Positions 26,876 through 35,517 of a stretch of 64,000 bases of DNA are shown here, one piece after another; within the stretch, counting starts at the first letter, position 1; the number at the start of each line of letters is the position of its first letter. Origin of the DNA: an uncultured Bacteroidia bacterium (GTDB lineage: Bacteria; Bacteroidota; Bacteroidia; Bacteroidales; UBA932); contig CACZZZ010000008.1 in the NCBI GenBank assembly GCA_902785825.1, forward strand, positions 1 through 64,000, written 5' to 3'. The notes under the pieces are model-generated. The model searched no databases and was not told where the DNA came from. It was given only the letters and a program-made list of their open reading frames with translations. The position numbers were made by a program, and so were the translations under genes.

Positions 26876-27779
26876 GGTGAAAGTCACAGTCCTGTGCCTG
26901 GCGTACAATCACGCCAAGTACATCAGGGACGCCCTGGAGGGGTTCGTGTCCCAGGAGACCGGTTTCCCTTTCGAGGTAATAGTCCACGACGACGCCTCCA
27001 CCGACGGAACCGCCGACATCATTCGAGAATACCAGTCACGGTACCCTGACATCATAAAGCCCATATTCCAGAAGGAAAACCAATATTCAAAGGGGATCTG
27101 CATACAAAAGGAGATTCTCTTTCCGCTGATAAAGGGCGACTATGTGGCTTTGTGTGAGGGAGATGACTATTGGACTGATCCTCACAAGCTTCTCAAACAG
27201 GTTCAGGCCCTGGAGTCAAATCCGGGAGCGGACATCTGCTCACACCGGGCCCTGAGGCTTATGAGGGGGCGATTCGACGGATGGATCGCTCCGGCTTTTT
27301 CAAGCAAGGTGATCCCTGTGGAAGACGTTATCATGGGAGGCGGAGGCTGGTATTGCGCCACAGCGTCATTCCTTTGCCGCAGGGACGCTTACCTAAAATG
27401 GACGCCGATGAGAGATGTGGCTGTCATCGATTATGTGCTGGCAATCCAGTGTTCCCTCAGAGGTGGAATGATCTATCTGAAGGACTGCATGTCAGTATAT
27501 CGGGTGGGTACCGAAGGATCATGGACAAAGCGTCACGACAAGAAGGCCAGGATAAAGAACAACCTGCGAATGGTGGAGATGCTGGACGCTCTGGACAATT
27601 ATACCGAAGGGAAGCATCGGAAAGTGATCCGGAGAAGGCAGGCTATGTTCCGCTCCAACATCCTCATGCTGACGAGAGACTACGCCGGCCTTTATTCACT
27701 TTCAAGGCTAGGGTTAAATCTACTGAGGTTCGTCAACGCGCTCAGAAGGACAGCCCGCAGATGGCTAAGCTTTCTTTGA
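26865..27779 (+). CDS. Family 2 glycosyltransferase
   Basis: This is a GT-A fold glycosyltransferase (304 residues) with VTVLCLAYNHAKYIRDALEG and VIVHDDASTDGT at the N-terminus and CEGDDYWTD about residues 92-100, which supplies the DxD-like metal/nucleotide-sugar site. The C-terminal basic tail (LRRTARRWLSFL) may associate with the membrane. It closes the radical SAM / ATP-grasp / WbqC cassette. The donor and acceptor are unknown. No flippase, polymerase or other O-antigen genes accompany it. Confidence 0.92.
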   Translation: MGSEVKVTVLCLAYNHAKYIRDALEGFVSQETGFPFEVIVHDDASTDGTADIIREYQSRYPDIIKPIFQKENQYSKGICIQKEILFPLIKGDYVALCEGDDYWTDPHKLLKQVQALESNPGADICSHRALRLMRGRFDGWIAPAFSSKVIPVEDVIMGGGGWYCATASFLCRRDAYLKWTPMRDVAVIDYVLAIQCSLRGGMIYLKDCMSVYRVGTEGSWTKRHDKKARIKNNLRMVEMLDALDNYTEGKHRKVIRRRQAMFRSNILMLTRDYAGLYSLSRLGLNLLRFVNALRRTARRWLSFL

Positions 27780-27789
27780 GCCTTTCAGT

Positions 27790-27821
27790 TTTGGGATTAA
27801 CAAAAAACTTGTTTAACTTTA
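27790..27821 (+). promoter_or_regulatory. Possible promoter of the SGNH esterase gene
   Basis: TTTG (27790-27793) and TAACTTTA (27814-27821) are spaced 20 bases apart; the -7 box has one mismatch in its last base. It suggests that the following genes are transcribed separately from the cassette. Confidence 0.45.
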
Positions 27822-27842
27822 TATGCTAACTTTTTGAGGGAC

Positions 27843-28967
27843 ATGATTAAGAGATTTCTTTCCTTGCTGACCGTCCTCCTGGCATTTTGTGGCCAGGGAT
27901 GGTGCGAGAGCGTCAAAGGCTCCGACGGGAGGATCACATACATCGGACGCGTCATGGAAAACGACGAGGGCGTCTCTTTTGATTGGACCGGTGTTTATAC
28001 CAAGGTCAGGTTTCAGGGCAATTCCCTAAGTCTCAAAGTCTCGGACACTCATAAGAACTATTTCAACGTCTGGCTCGACAAGGACATGTCGGAACTTCCG
28101 GACAAGGTCATATCAACCTTTGGCAACGACTCCACCATCGTCCTGTTCAGTCTGGAAGAGATGAAATCGCTCCTTGGCAAGGACAAGAAAGCGCTTAAGG
28201 CTCCCCACCAGGTGATTCTCCAGAAGCGGACGGAGGGATCGCAGGGAAAGACAACATTCAAGGGCTTCGCCACAGACGGAATATTTCTCCAGGCGGATCA
28301 ACCTTCGGAGAGGGTCATGGAATTCATTGGAGACTCCTACACATGCGGCTACGGGACAGAAGCCTCAAATACGGAGCGTTTCTCCCCTGAGACAGAGAAC
28401 CAGAATCTCACCTACGCCTGCATGACGGCCAGGTATTTCGGTGCTGAACAGATAGTGTTGGCCCATTCCGGGATGGGAATATCCCGAAACTACAACGGCA
28501 AGTACACCGATGACAACATGGTGAGCCGCTATCTCCGCGTTTTCGACTCAGACGCGGAGCCGGCATGGGATGCCGGGAAAGCCTCGTTAAAGCCCGACAT
28601 CACCGTCATATACCTGGGAACCAATGACTTCTCAACAGGCTTACAACCTGCGCAAAAGGTTTTTGTCAAGAATTACATCAAGTTGCTAAGTGAGATAAAG
28701 GACAATTACGGGAAAGACCATCCTATCCTTTGCGTCGCCCCGAAACACGACCCTTTGCAGGAAACCTATATCAGGAGCTCCATCGAGTCCAGCGGTCTCT
28801 CCGGAATCCATTTCCTGCCTTTGTCGCACTCTGTCCATAACAGTGTCGGAGACATGGGAGCGGACGGGCATCCGAACGGATCGGGACACCGGAAAATAGC
28901 GTTCTCAGTCATCCCGGTCGTGTCCACGATAATGGGTTGGGAAATGACAAACGACAAGATATTATAA
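27843..28967 (+). CDS. Secreted SGNH/GDSL esterase, CE2-like
   Basis: A signal peptide (1-21, ending GWCES) is followed by an N-terminal beta-sandwich (about 22-150) and an SGNH hydrolase domain. The catalytic serine is S165 in FIGDSYTCGYG, with GTNDF as block III and D341-G-H343 supplying the acid and base. This two-domain layout matches carbohydrate esterase family 2 deacetylases. A role in removing acetyl groups from glycans is inferred. The start ATG at 27843 is preferred over an upstream TTG. Confidence 0.88.
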   Translation: MIKRFLSLLTVLLAFCGQGWCESVKGSDGRITYIGRVMENDEGVSFDWTGVYTKVRFQGNSLSLKVSDTHKNYFNVWLDKDMSELPDKVISTFGNDSTIVLFSLEEMKSLLGKDKKALKAPHQVILQKRTEGSQGKTTFKGFATDGIFLQADQPSERVMEFIGDSYTCGYGTEASNTERFSPETENQNLTYACMTARYFGAEQIVLAHSGMGISRNYNGKYTDDNMVSRYLRVFDSDAEPAWDAGKASLKPDITVIYLGTNDFSTGLQPAQKVFVKNYIKLLSEIKDNYGKDHPILCVAPKHDPLQETYIRSSIESSGLSGIHFLPLSHSVHNSVGDMGADGHPNGSGHRKIAFSVIPVVSTIMGWEMTNDKIL

Positions 28968-28980
28968 AAGAAAGTATATT

Positions 28981-29382
28981 ATGACTACAGGTAAGAAAAT
29001 TCTTTTGTGGACTGTCCTGGGGCTTATACTGGCCGCCGGAATCTTCGTTTATGTCAGGTTTTTCTTCGTTTTCGGAGATGGCGTCAAAGCCGGAGAGTTG
29101 AACCAGATCACCTACAAGGGTTATGTCTTTAAGACCTACGAAGGCAGGTTGATCCAGGCCGGATTCAAGGGCAGCGTCCCCAAGACCGGGGGTACCGCGA
29201 CAATCCAGTCCTACATTTTCGACTTCTCAGTGGCGGACGAGGAAATAGCCAATGAGCTGATGAGGTGCAGCGGCAAAGTCGTCGAGGTCCACTATAAGGA
29301 ATATCTCGGAGCCTTGCCTTGGAGAGGTATGCAAAAACACATCGTCGATAAGATCATTTCCGTAACCACTCCAGAGGAATGA
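28981..29382 (+). CDS. Small membrane-anchored protein of unknown function
   Basis: The protein (133 residues) has one N-terminal transmembrane segment (about 6-27) and an exported domain with KGYVFKTYEGRLIQAGFKG and VVEVHYKEYLGALPWRG. Similar short Bacteroidetes proteins have, as I recall, been labelled 6-phosphogluconate dehydrogenase; no Rossmann motif or catalytic residue of that enzyme is present, so I do not adopt the label. The gene ends in ATGA overlapping the peptidase start. Confidence 0.75.
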   Translation: MTTGKKILLWTVLGLILAAGIFVYVRFFFVFGDGVKAGELNQITYKGYVFKTYEGRLIQAGFKGSVPKTGGTATIQSYIFDFSVADEEIANELMRCSGKVVEVHYKEYLGALPWRGMQKHIVDKIISVTTPEE

Positions 29383-31433
29383 TGAGACGTTTTCTCTTGA
29401 CATTGGCCATGACGCTGCCAGTCGCGGCGATGGCCCAGACTGGTGTGGTGGCCGTCCACCCCGAGAATAACTCCGGAAAGCTTCTGACGATGGAGGAAGC
29501 TGTGATGGGTATTGGCACAAGACCAGCGGCTGTCAGGGCCTTCTGGCTTGACAATGACACCTACGCCATCATGGAAGGCCGTGAGTTGAAGGCTTTTAAA
29601 GCCTCAACCGGAGAAGCGGTCGAATACAAACCGGAGAGCAGAGGAGCCGCCAGGGGCATGACTGTAGCAAGAGGTTCGGTCCTTAGCTCTAAAGGTGTCG
29701 CCGCTTACACCAAGGGACAAAGCCTTTATATAAACGACGGCAACGAGGTCTGTGTGGCGGAAAGTGAGAATAACCAGATCACATACGGCCAAAGCGTGAG
29801 CCGCAACGAGTTCGGCATAAACGGCGGCATTTTCTGGTCCCCGTCCGGAGAAAAGCTGGCTTTCTACAGAAAGGATGAGAGCCGGGTGACAGACTTCCCC
29901 CTCCTGGACATCAACACCCGCACAGGTACCCTGATGAGCATCAAGTACCCCATGAACGGGATGGAGAGCGAGGAGATCAAACTCGGAATATATGACCTAG
30001 CCTCAAAGAGTACCGTATGGTGCGACGTGAGCGATTTCGGCTACGACAGGTATCTCTGCGACATCAGCTGGTCACCTGACGACAAATATGTTCTCATCCA
30101 GGTCCTCGACCGTACACAGAAACACATGAGACTCAACATGTACCGGGCTTCTGACGGGGCGTTCGTACGCACCGTTCTCACGGAAGACGACCCCAGGTAT
30201 GTCGAGCCTTCGGACCCCGTGTATTTCCTGAAAGGATCATATTCATTCATCTACAGGACTGACGTCAGGGATGGTTACCGCAACCTCTATCTCTGCGACA
30301 CACTCGGCACGGTCAGGCGTCTGACCGCGGTTGACGCTGATGTGGAGTACGTCGGCAACGACGGAACCAATGTCTTCTACACTTCCGCCGAGGTCTCCCC
30401 TGTCGAGAACCACCTGTTCAAGATCAGCGTCACCGGATTGAAGTCACGCAAAGGAACAGAATCAGTAGCCAAGGCGAAGTTCGGCAAACCTGTCCGCCTC
30501 ACCTCTGACGAGGGATGGCACAGCGTGTCACTCAATGAGGACTTCAGCAAGTTTATCGACATTTTCAGCAGTTTCAACGTCCCATCTGTCACGCAGATTA
30601 GGACGACTGGCGGGAAGGTCCTCAGGGAGATCGGCAGGGCCCAGGATCCCCTCACATCTTTCAAGACCGGAAAGGTCATGCTCGGTACAGTGAAAAGCGC
30701 TGACGGGAAATACGACAACTGGTACAGGCTCCTTCTGCCTCCAGATTTCGATTCTTCCAAGAAATATCCAGTCATCCTCTATGTCTATGGCGGCCCTCAT
30801 TCCCAGCTGGTCAAGGACAGCTGGCTCGGAAGCATCAGCATGTGGGAGCTCCTTATGGCTCAAAGGGGCCATATAGTCTATATCCAGGACAACCGAGGCA
30901 CTTCCAACAGGGGTGCCGAGTTCGAGAAAGCCATTCACAAGCGCTGTGGCCAGAACGAGATGGCGGACCAGATGGTAGGAATAAACATGCTCAAATCACT
31001 TCCGTTTGTCGATTCCGAGAGAATCGGTGTTCACGGGTGGAGCTATGGAGGATTCATGACTATATCCTTGATGACCCATTATCCCGAGACCTTCAAAGTG
31101 GGAGTAGCCGGTGGCCCTGTCATCGACTGGAAGTGGTATGAGATCATGTACGGAGAACGTTACATGGAGACTGAGGAGACTAATCCGGATGGATTCAAAG
31201 AGACCAGTCTCATTGAGAACGCATCCAACCTCGAAGGAAAACTGCTCATTTGCCAGGGCGCTATCGACAACACAGTGGTTTGGGAGCACAGCCTGAGTTT
31301 CGTCCAGAAGTGTATCGAGAATGGCACCCAACTCGACTACTTCCCCTATCCCCGCTCCGAGCACAATGTTTTTGGAAGATGGAGGATCCATCTCATGGAC
31401 AAAGTTACTGATTATTTCGATTTATATCTATAG
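29379..31433 (+). CDS. Dipeptidyl peptidase IV-type S9 serine peptidase
   Basis: This is an exported prolyl-oligopeptidase-family enzyme (684 residues) with signal peptide residues 1-20 (AAMAQ). An N-terminal beta-propeller (about 35-450) is followed by an alpha/beta-hydrolase domain with S555 in GWSYGG, D630 in AIDNTV and H662 in RSEHNVFG, a complete triad in the expected order. DPP-IV enzymes release X-Pro or X-Ala dipeptides from peptide N-termini. It is translationally coupled to the preceding small membrane protein. Confidence 0.94.
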   Translation: MMRRFLLTLAMTLPVAAMAQTGVVAVHPENNSGKLLTMEEAVMGIGTRPAAVRAFWLDNDTYAIMEGRELKAFKASTGEAVEYKPESRGAARGMTVARGSVLSSKGVAAYTKGQSLYINDGNEVCVAESENNQITYGQSVSRNEFGINGGIFWSPSGEKLAFYRKDESRVTDFPLLDINTRTGTLMSIKYPMNGMESEEIKLGIYDLASKSTVWCDVSDFGYDRYLCDISWSPDDKYVLIQVLDRTQKHMRLNMYRASDGAFVRTVLTEDDPRYVEPSDPVYFLKGSYSFIYRTDVRDGYRNLYLCDTLGTVRRLTAVDADVEYVGNDGTNVFYTSAEVSPVENHLFKISVTGLKSRKGTESVAKAKFGKPVRLTSDEGWHSVSLNEDFSKFIDIFSSFNVPSVTQIRTTGGKVLREIGRAQDPLTSFKTGKVMLGTVKSADGKYDNWYRLLLPPDFDSSKKYPVILYVYGGPHSQLVKDSWLGSISMWELLMAQRGHIVYIQDNRGTSNRGAEFEKAIHKRCGQNEMADQMVGINMLKSLPFVDSERIGVHGWSYGGFMTISLMTHYPETFKVGVAGGPVIDWKWYEIMYGERYMETEETNPDGFKETSLIENASNLEGKLLICQGAIDNTVVWEHSLSFVQKCIENGTQLDYFPYPRSEHNVFGRWRIHLMDKVTDYFDLYL

Positions 31434-31467
31434 TTTTTCACTTATTAACCCTTTAATACACACCATT

Positions 31468-31920
31468 ATGGCATTCTCAATCGCAGACATCATCAAGCAG
31501 CAGGTAAGTTCTGCCGCTGGTGGAATCCAGATCCCTTCCGATCTCCAGAACAAGGTTCTCGGTGGTCTCTCCGACTCCATTCTCGGAAGTCTCACACAGA
31601 CAGCGACAAGCAGGGGCGGTGTCAACATTATCACCGACCTTCTGAATGGTAAGACATCGGCCGCTCAGAGCCCTGTCACATCTCTCGCTGGAAAGATATT
31701 CTCGAACAATGTCTTGAAGAACCTGAACCTCGGTAAGGCCGCTAACGCCTCTCTTATCGCCCTGATCCCCACCGTCCTTGGCGGAGTCACTAAACTTTTC
31801 AAGGATCAGAATGGTGACGGCAAGGTTGACATCAGCGATGTGATCATTTCCCTCGGTGGAAAGATGGGAGGAGGCGGACTCTTCGGAAGCATCCTCGGAG
31901 GCCTGTTCAAGAGGAAATAA
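31468..31920 (+). CDS. Small Gly/Ser/Leu-rich protein with one EF-hand-like loop
   Basis: The protein (150 residues) has no clear signal peptide. Residues about 112-124 (DQNGDGKVDISDV) fit a calcium-binding EF-hand or dockerin-like loop, with acidic residues at positions 1, 3/5 and 12. The remainder is low in charge and rich in small residues, ending in GGGGLFGSILGGLFKRK. No family was recognised. It is convergent with the DUF1460 gene, with four bases between stops. Confidence 0.75.
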   Translation: MAFSIADIIKQQVSSAAGGIQIPSDLQNKVLGGLSDSILGSLTQTATSRGGVNIITDLLNGKTSAAQSPVTSLAGKIFSNNVLKNLNLGKAANASLIALIPTVLGGVTKLFKDQNGDGKVDISDVIISLGGKMGGGGLFGSILGGLFKRK

Positions 31921-31924
31921 TTCT

Positions 31925-32827
31925 CTACAAAGGTCTTACGACCTTTATGCCGGAAAGGTTGGAACGACGCGAGACGTATTCCTCAATGGTACGGGCGTCG
32001 ATTTCAACCTTTCCGTCGTTTTGTGACGCGTGTATGAAACCCACACGGCCATTCTCGACATAAGCCAGGGCGACATGGGAAATGTCCAGACCAGCGACTG
32101 TCGTGACAAAGCATATAATGTCTCCTGAGCTGATTCCTGCAGCGGCGGATGAAATCCGGGCTTTGGGGATCTGGGTCATAGGAACCTTGTTCAGTTCCTT
32201 TTCCACGTCTTCTATAGCCTTCAAGTCCAGAGCGGCCCGGGGAATATTGTCAGCGTCCGCCAGCTGTTTGTAGCTTTTAGGATGCTCTGACATGAAGCTG
32301 ATCGGATGGTCATTTATCTCCCCGCCAAGTTCCATGGTCATGTCCTTAAGAGTCCCCTCTTGCCTTCTGATCCATTCTGTTGTGTAATGGATCCTGTCGG
32401 AATAAGAATAAGGTGGATCTTTACGGTAGCGTGTCCGCGCGATATTAGAAACGAAATCATTGAAAGAAGGAGAAGATTCTCCCGCCTGGATGACTGTTCT
32501 GGCAAGATTGAGACAAGTCTCCACGAATAATATGCAGTCGGTCTTTGTGAGGTAAACCCTCATCTTTTCGGTCAGGGGATCCTCGTCCAAAGTGCCAGCC
32601 ACATACGGTACGCCTATAAGTTCCTTGGCGGCAATCACCATCAAATCAGCGGTTTCCATCGGTTCACCGGAGATCCTGGCGGAGAGATACTTCTCATGCA
32701 GAAGGTTAAGGACCTTCTCTGCCATAGCTTTGTCCTGAGCCGTCGTGACATAATCTTGGGCACTGGAAAAAGCCGGGCGGAAGAGAATGGCGAAAAGCGC
32801 CATGAAAAGAGCTAATGTCCGTTTCAT
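31925..32827 (-). CDS. DUF1460 domain protein (NlpC/P60-like amidase fold)
   Basis: A signal peptide (1-23) precedes a domain with GVPYVAGTLD, then TDCILFVETCLNLART with C98 as probable nucleophile, and DISHVALAYVENGRVGFIHAS carrying the probable histidine. This matches DUF1460, a family with the papain-like fold of cell-wall amidases and endopeptidases. It is predicted to act on peptidoglycan or amide bonds in the periplasm. The chosen start gives a clean signal peptide; an upstream in-frame codon would precede it by 21 residues. The gap of 23 bases to the collagen-like gene suggests cotranscription. Confidence 0.87.
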   Translation of the reverse strand: MKRTLALFMALFAILFRPAFSSAQDYVTTAQDKAMAEKVLNLLHEKYLSARISGEPMETADLMVIAAKELIGVPYVAGTLDEDPLTEKMRVYLTKTDCILFVETCLNLARTVIQAGESSPSFNDFVSNIARTRYRKDPPYSYSDRIHYTTEWIRRQEGTLKDMTMELGGEINDHPISFMSEHPKSYKQLADADNIPRAALDLKAIEDVEKELNKVPMTQIPKARISSAAAGISSGDIICFVTTVAGLDISHVALAYVENGRVGFIHASQNDGKVEIDARTIEEYVSRRSNLSGIKVVRPL

Positions 32828-32850
32828 GGCGCCAATATAAGCATTTTCCG

Positions 32851-35505
32851 TCAATCCGTAACGTTCTTTTCGGTCGCCTCTATAGCGCAACCAAAGGCAT
32901 AGGCATTCTCGTCGCCGCGGTTATAAGCGAATTTACCGGAAAATCCGCTCACCATAATCGCACCGTCCACAAAGTCAGCCACAGACATCTTGAAGCCATC
33001 ATACACATCAGTGAGCTTCAAGGAACCGTACAGTTTGAAAGAAACTGTGCTGTTGACATTTGAGCCATTGTATTTCCCGCTTACCGTAAACGACGAGGAA
33101 GGCCCGGAGTACTTGGTGCCGAATTTGGTCTTGCTGAAGGAAAAACGCTTTCCGCCCGCATTCCAACTACCCCCTGGCACATAAACAGACGTTTCCTTCA
33201 AAGTGCTAAGTGCCGCCTGACTGAACGACAGTTGCAAGGTAGTGTGGCCTGAATCCCAGACAAATGATCCGGAGACCTCCTGTGGCATGGAGAAATACGG
33301 CGGATTCATAATCTCCCGCTCTGAATCCTCAATTTTCAATCCATAATCCGGCAGGACGTAACCAGCTCCGGAAAAGACGGTCGCACCGGAATATTGGAGC
33401 ATCAAGTCGTAAACTCCGATCCTGGAAGGTGAGGCTCCATCTCCAAAGCTGGTGGTGAACCAGTTTTCCGTACCGTTTTTCGTCCTGTTTCTTGAGACCT
33501 TTGCCCTACGCATAGTATATTCATAGCTTCTCTCGCCACAAAGATTATTAAGATTCGAGAACCAATCCTGGGAGGCTCCCTCTTCAAGTGAGGACAGATC
33601 ACCTCCAGGTGTCTTTTCAGACGCCACACCGGAGAACAGGATATCAACTCCTTTATTGCGATAATACTTGAATACCGAGGAGTTTACAACAGGCCAGCAG
33701 CCAAGATCACTTTGGGAGTAATTCTTACCGCCCGGTGAAGACAACCTGTCTTTGGTGGTGATAAATGCCACGGTCTCCCGAACCCCTTCCACAGTCCTGT
33801 ACACCGAGAAATCGGCATGTGTGGAATAGTATCTCAAAAACGCCGACTTTGATTCGATACTTAGTCCCACCTGGTATGGCACCTTGCAAGTCGCGGCTAT
33901 CTTGGATTGATCCGTGACGGTGGTGGACCCGTAACTGAATGACACAGGCTTCACACCGGAGTTTATATTGTCAGGATCATCCTTCGCGCTCGGCGAGCCT
34001 TTCGTCCACTCCGGCAACTCATCCTTGGTGAGATACACATACCCCTGCGAGTCGGAAGTCTTTGTGTACGTTATAGTTCCGGACATATCAGTAAACTTTA
34101 CCTCGCAATTCGGGATTATCACCGGGCCAGGGCCTGTCACGATGAATGCCGCTCCACCAGAGATCGGGTTGACGTATTCGTATTCCGTTTTCCCATCGGT
34201 AGTCTTGCTCAAAGCGATTACTGAAGCGACATTATACATCTTGGAATCAACCCTGTCCAGATAAGCGGTGTCCGCGAGAGTCCGGCCGCCCGTATTCTCT
34301 CCGTCAACTCCATCCTTGCCTTTAAGATATCTCCAGAAATCCGCCAAGTCAACCGCTGTCGAGGGCCACGTCGGATACTCCTCCACATCGTAAACCCCAT
34401 TGTCAGGATTGGCGAGCCCCGCATCCGAGAGGACATCCCGCTTCCATAGCTCATAAGCGGAAAGACCGTCCACACCATCGGCTCCGGTCAGGTAATAATA
34501 GAAATCAGCCTCGGAGTTCTTTTTCTTATCCCATTTCTTGCCTGGGTTCTTTGGATCATCGACATCTCCACCAGAGATATATTCTTTCCAAAGCTCATAC
34601 GCGGACAAGCCGTCAACGCCGTTCTCACCTCCAAGGTACAAGAAGAAATCTTCCAGGGCAACCGCATCCTGTGGCCAATTCGGATACTCTTCCGGATCAT
34701 AAACTCCGTTTCCGGGGTTCTCCAGACCGTCTTCGGATAGCACTTCCTCTTTCCAAAGCTCATAAGCTGACATTCCATCTTCGCCCGAAGGTCCGGTAGC
34801 GGGAACTCCCGTGTCAGTGTCTCCGACATGCCAATTGCCGTCATCACCGACATAAGGGGTCTTGCCGCTGGCACCCTCATCTCCCTTATCTCCTTTCTCG
34901 CCTTTAAGGTACAAGAAGAAGTGACACATCAACGTGTCCGAGGAAGACCACTCGGGATCCCCGTCCCCTTTTATGTATTCGACCCACACCTTATAGGCGG
35001 ACTGTCCTTCAGCTCCATTCGCCCCGGCCGGGCCGGTGGCCGGCACACCGGTGTCAGCGTCACCTATGAACCAGTTACCGTTGTCTCCTATGTAAGGGAT
35101 AAGGCCGTCATCTCCTTTAGGACCAGTAAGGTACTTGAAGAAATCCCTTTCCGAGTCGTTTGAAGGATCCCAAATTCCCTCACCTCCAGGGTTTTCGGCT
35201 TTTCCGGTACTTATGTATTCTTTCCAGACCTCCATGGCGGTTTTACCATCGTCACCACGATCGCCTTTCTCTCCTTTCAGGTAGATAAAATAGTCAGAGA
35301 CTGTGGTCTTGGTCTTGTCCCAACCTGTAATTGTCCCGTCAGCGACAGCCCTTAACCAGACTTCATACGAGGTGAGACCATCGATTCCAGCTATTCCCTG
35401 TTCGCCCTTAGGACCCTCCGGCAAGGTCACCTCAAGTCTTGTGCAGGACATTAGGACAGCGGCTCCCATTAGAGCGGCAGCCATAATTCTGATACTGTTT
35501 CTCAT
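32851..35505 (-). CDS. Collagen-like repeat lipoprotein
   Basis: The protein (884 residues) starts with a lipoprotein signal (lipobox LMSC, cysteine 20). Residues about 30-420 contain six imperfect repeats built as SAYELWK-type helix, a spacer with dFFxYL, and a short collagen-like Gly-X-Y tract (GPKGEQGIAGIDG, GEKGDRGDDGK, GPAGANGAEG). Two repeats also carry the module PYIGDNGNWFIGDADTG. The C-terminal half (about 430-884) is beta-rich with no family I recognise. Collagen-like tracts form trimeric stalks in other bacteria and phages, so a surface stalk with a C-terminal head is inferred. It is last in an operon with an OmpA protein. Confidence 0.85.
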   Translation of the reverse strand: MRNSIRIMAAALMGAAVLMSCTRLEVTLPEGPKGEQGIAGIDGLTSYEVWLRAVADGTITGWDKTKTTVSDYFIYLKGEKGDRGDDGKTAMEVWKEYISTGKAENPGGEGIWDPSNDSERDFFKYLTGPKGDDGLIPYIGDNGNWFIGDADTGVPATGPAGANGAEGQSAYKVWVEYIKGDGDPEWSSSDTLMCHFFLYLKGEKGDKGDEGASGKTPYVGDDGNWHVGDTDTGVPATGPSGEDGMSAYELWKEEVLSEDGLENPGNGVYDPEEYPNWPQDAVALEDFFLYLGGENGVDGLSAYELWKEYISGGDVDDPKNPGKKWDKKKNSEADFYYYLTGADGVDGLSAYELWKRDVLSDAGLANPDNGVYDVEEYPTWPSTAVDLADFWRYLKGKDGVDGENTGGRTLADTAYLDRVDSKMYNVASVIALSKTTDGKTEYEYVNPISGGAAFIVTGPGPVIIPNCEVKFTDMSGTITYTKTSDSQGYVYLTKDELPEWTKGSPSAKDDPDNINSGVKPVSFSYGSTTVTDQSKIAATCKVPYQVGLSIESKSAFLRYYSTHADFSVYRTVEGVRETVAFITTKDRLSSPGGKNYSQSDLGCWPVVNSSVFKYYRNKGVDILFSGVASEKTPGGDLSSLEEGASQDWFSNLNNLCGERSYEYTMRRAKVSRNRTKNGTENWFTTSFGDGASPSRIGVYDLMLQYSGATVFSGAGYVLPDYGLKIEDSEREIMNPPYFSMPQEVSGSFVWDSGHTTLQLSFSQAALSTLKETSVYVPGGSWNAGGKRFSFSKTKFGTKYSGPSSSFTVSGKYNGSNVNSTVSFKLYGSLKLTDVYDGFKMSVADFVDGAIMVSGFSGKFAYNRGDENAYAFGCAIEATEKNVTD

Positions 35506-35517
35506 TAGCTTATGTAT

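Noticed and set aside
28981..29382. 6-phosphogluconate dehydrogenase label
   Set aside because: At 133 residues with a membrane anchor and no Rossmann motif it cannot be that enzyme.
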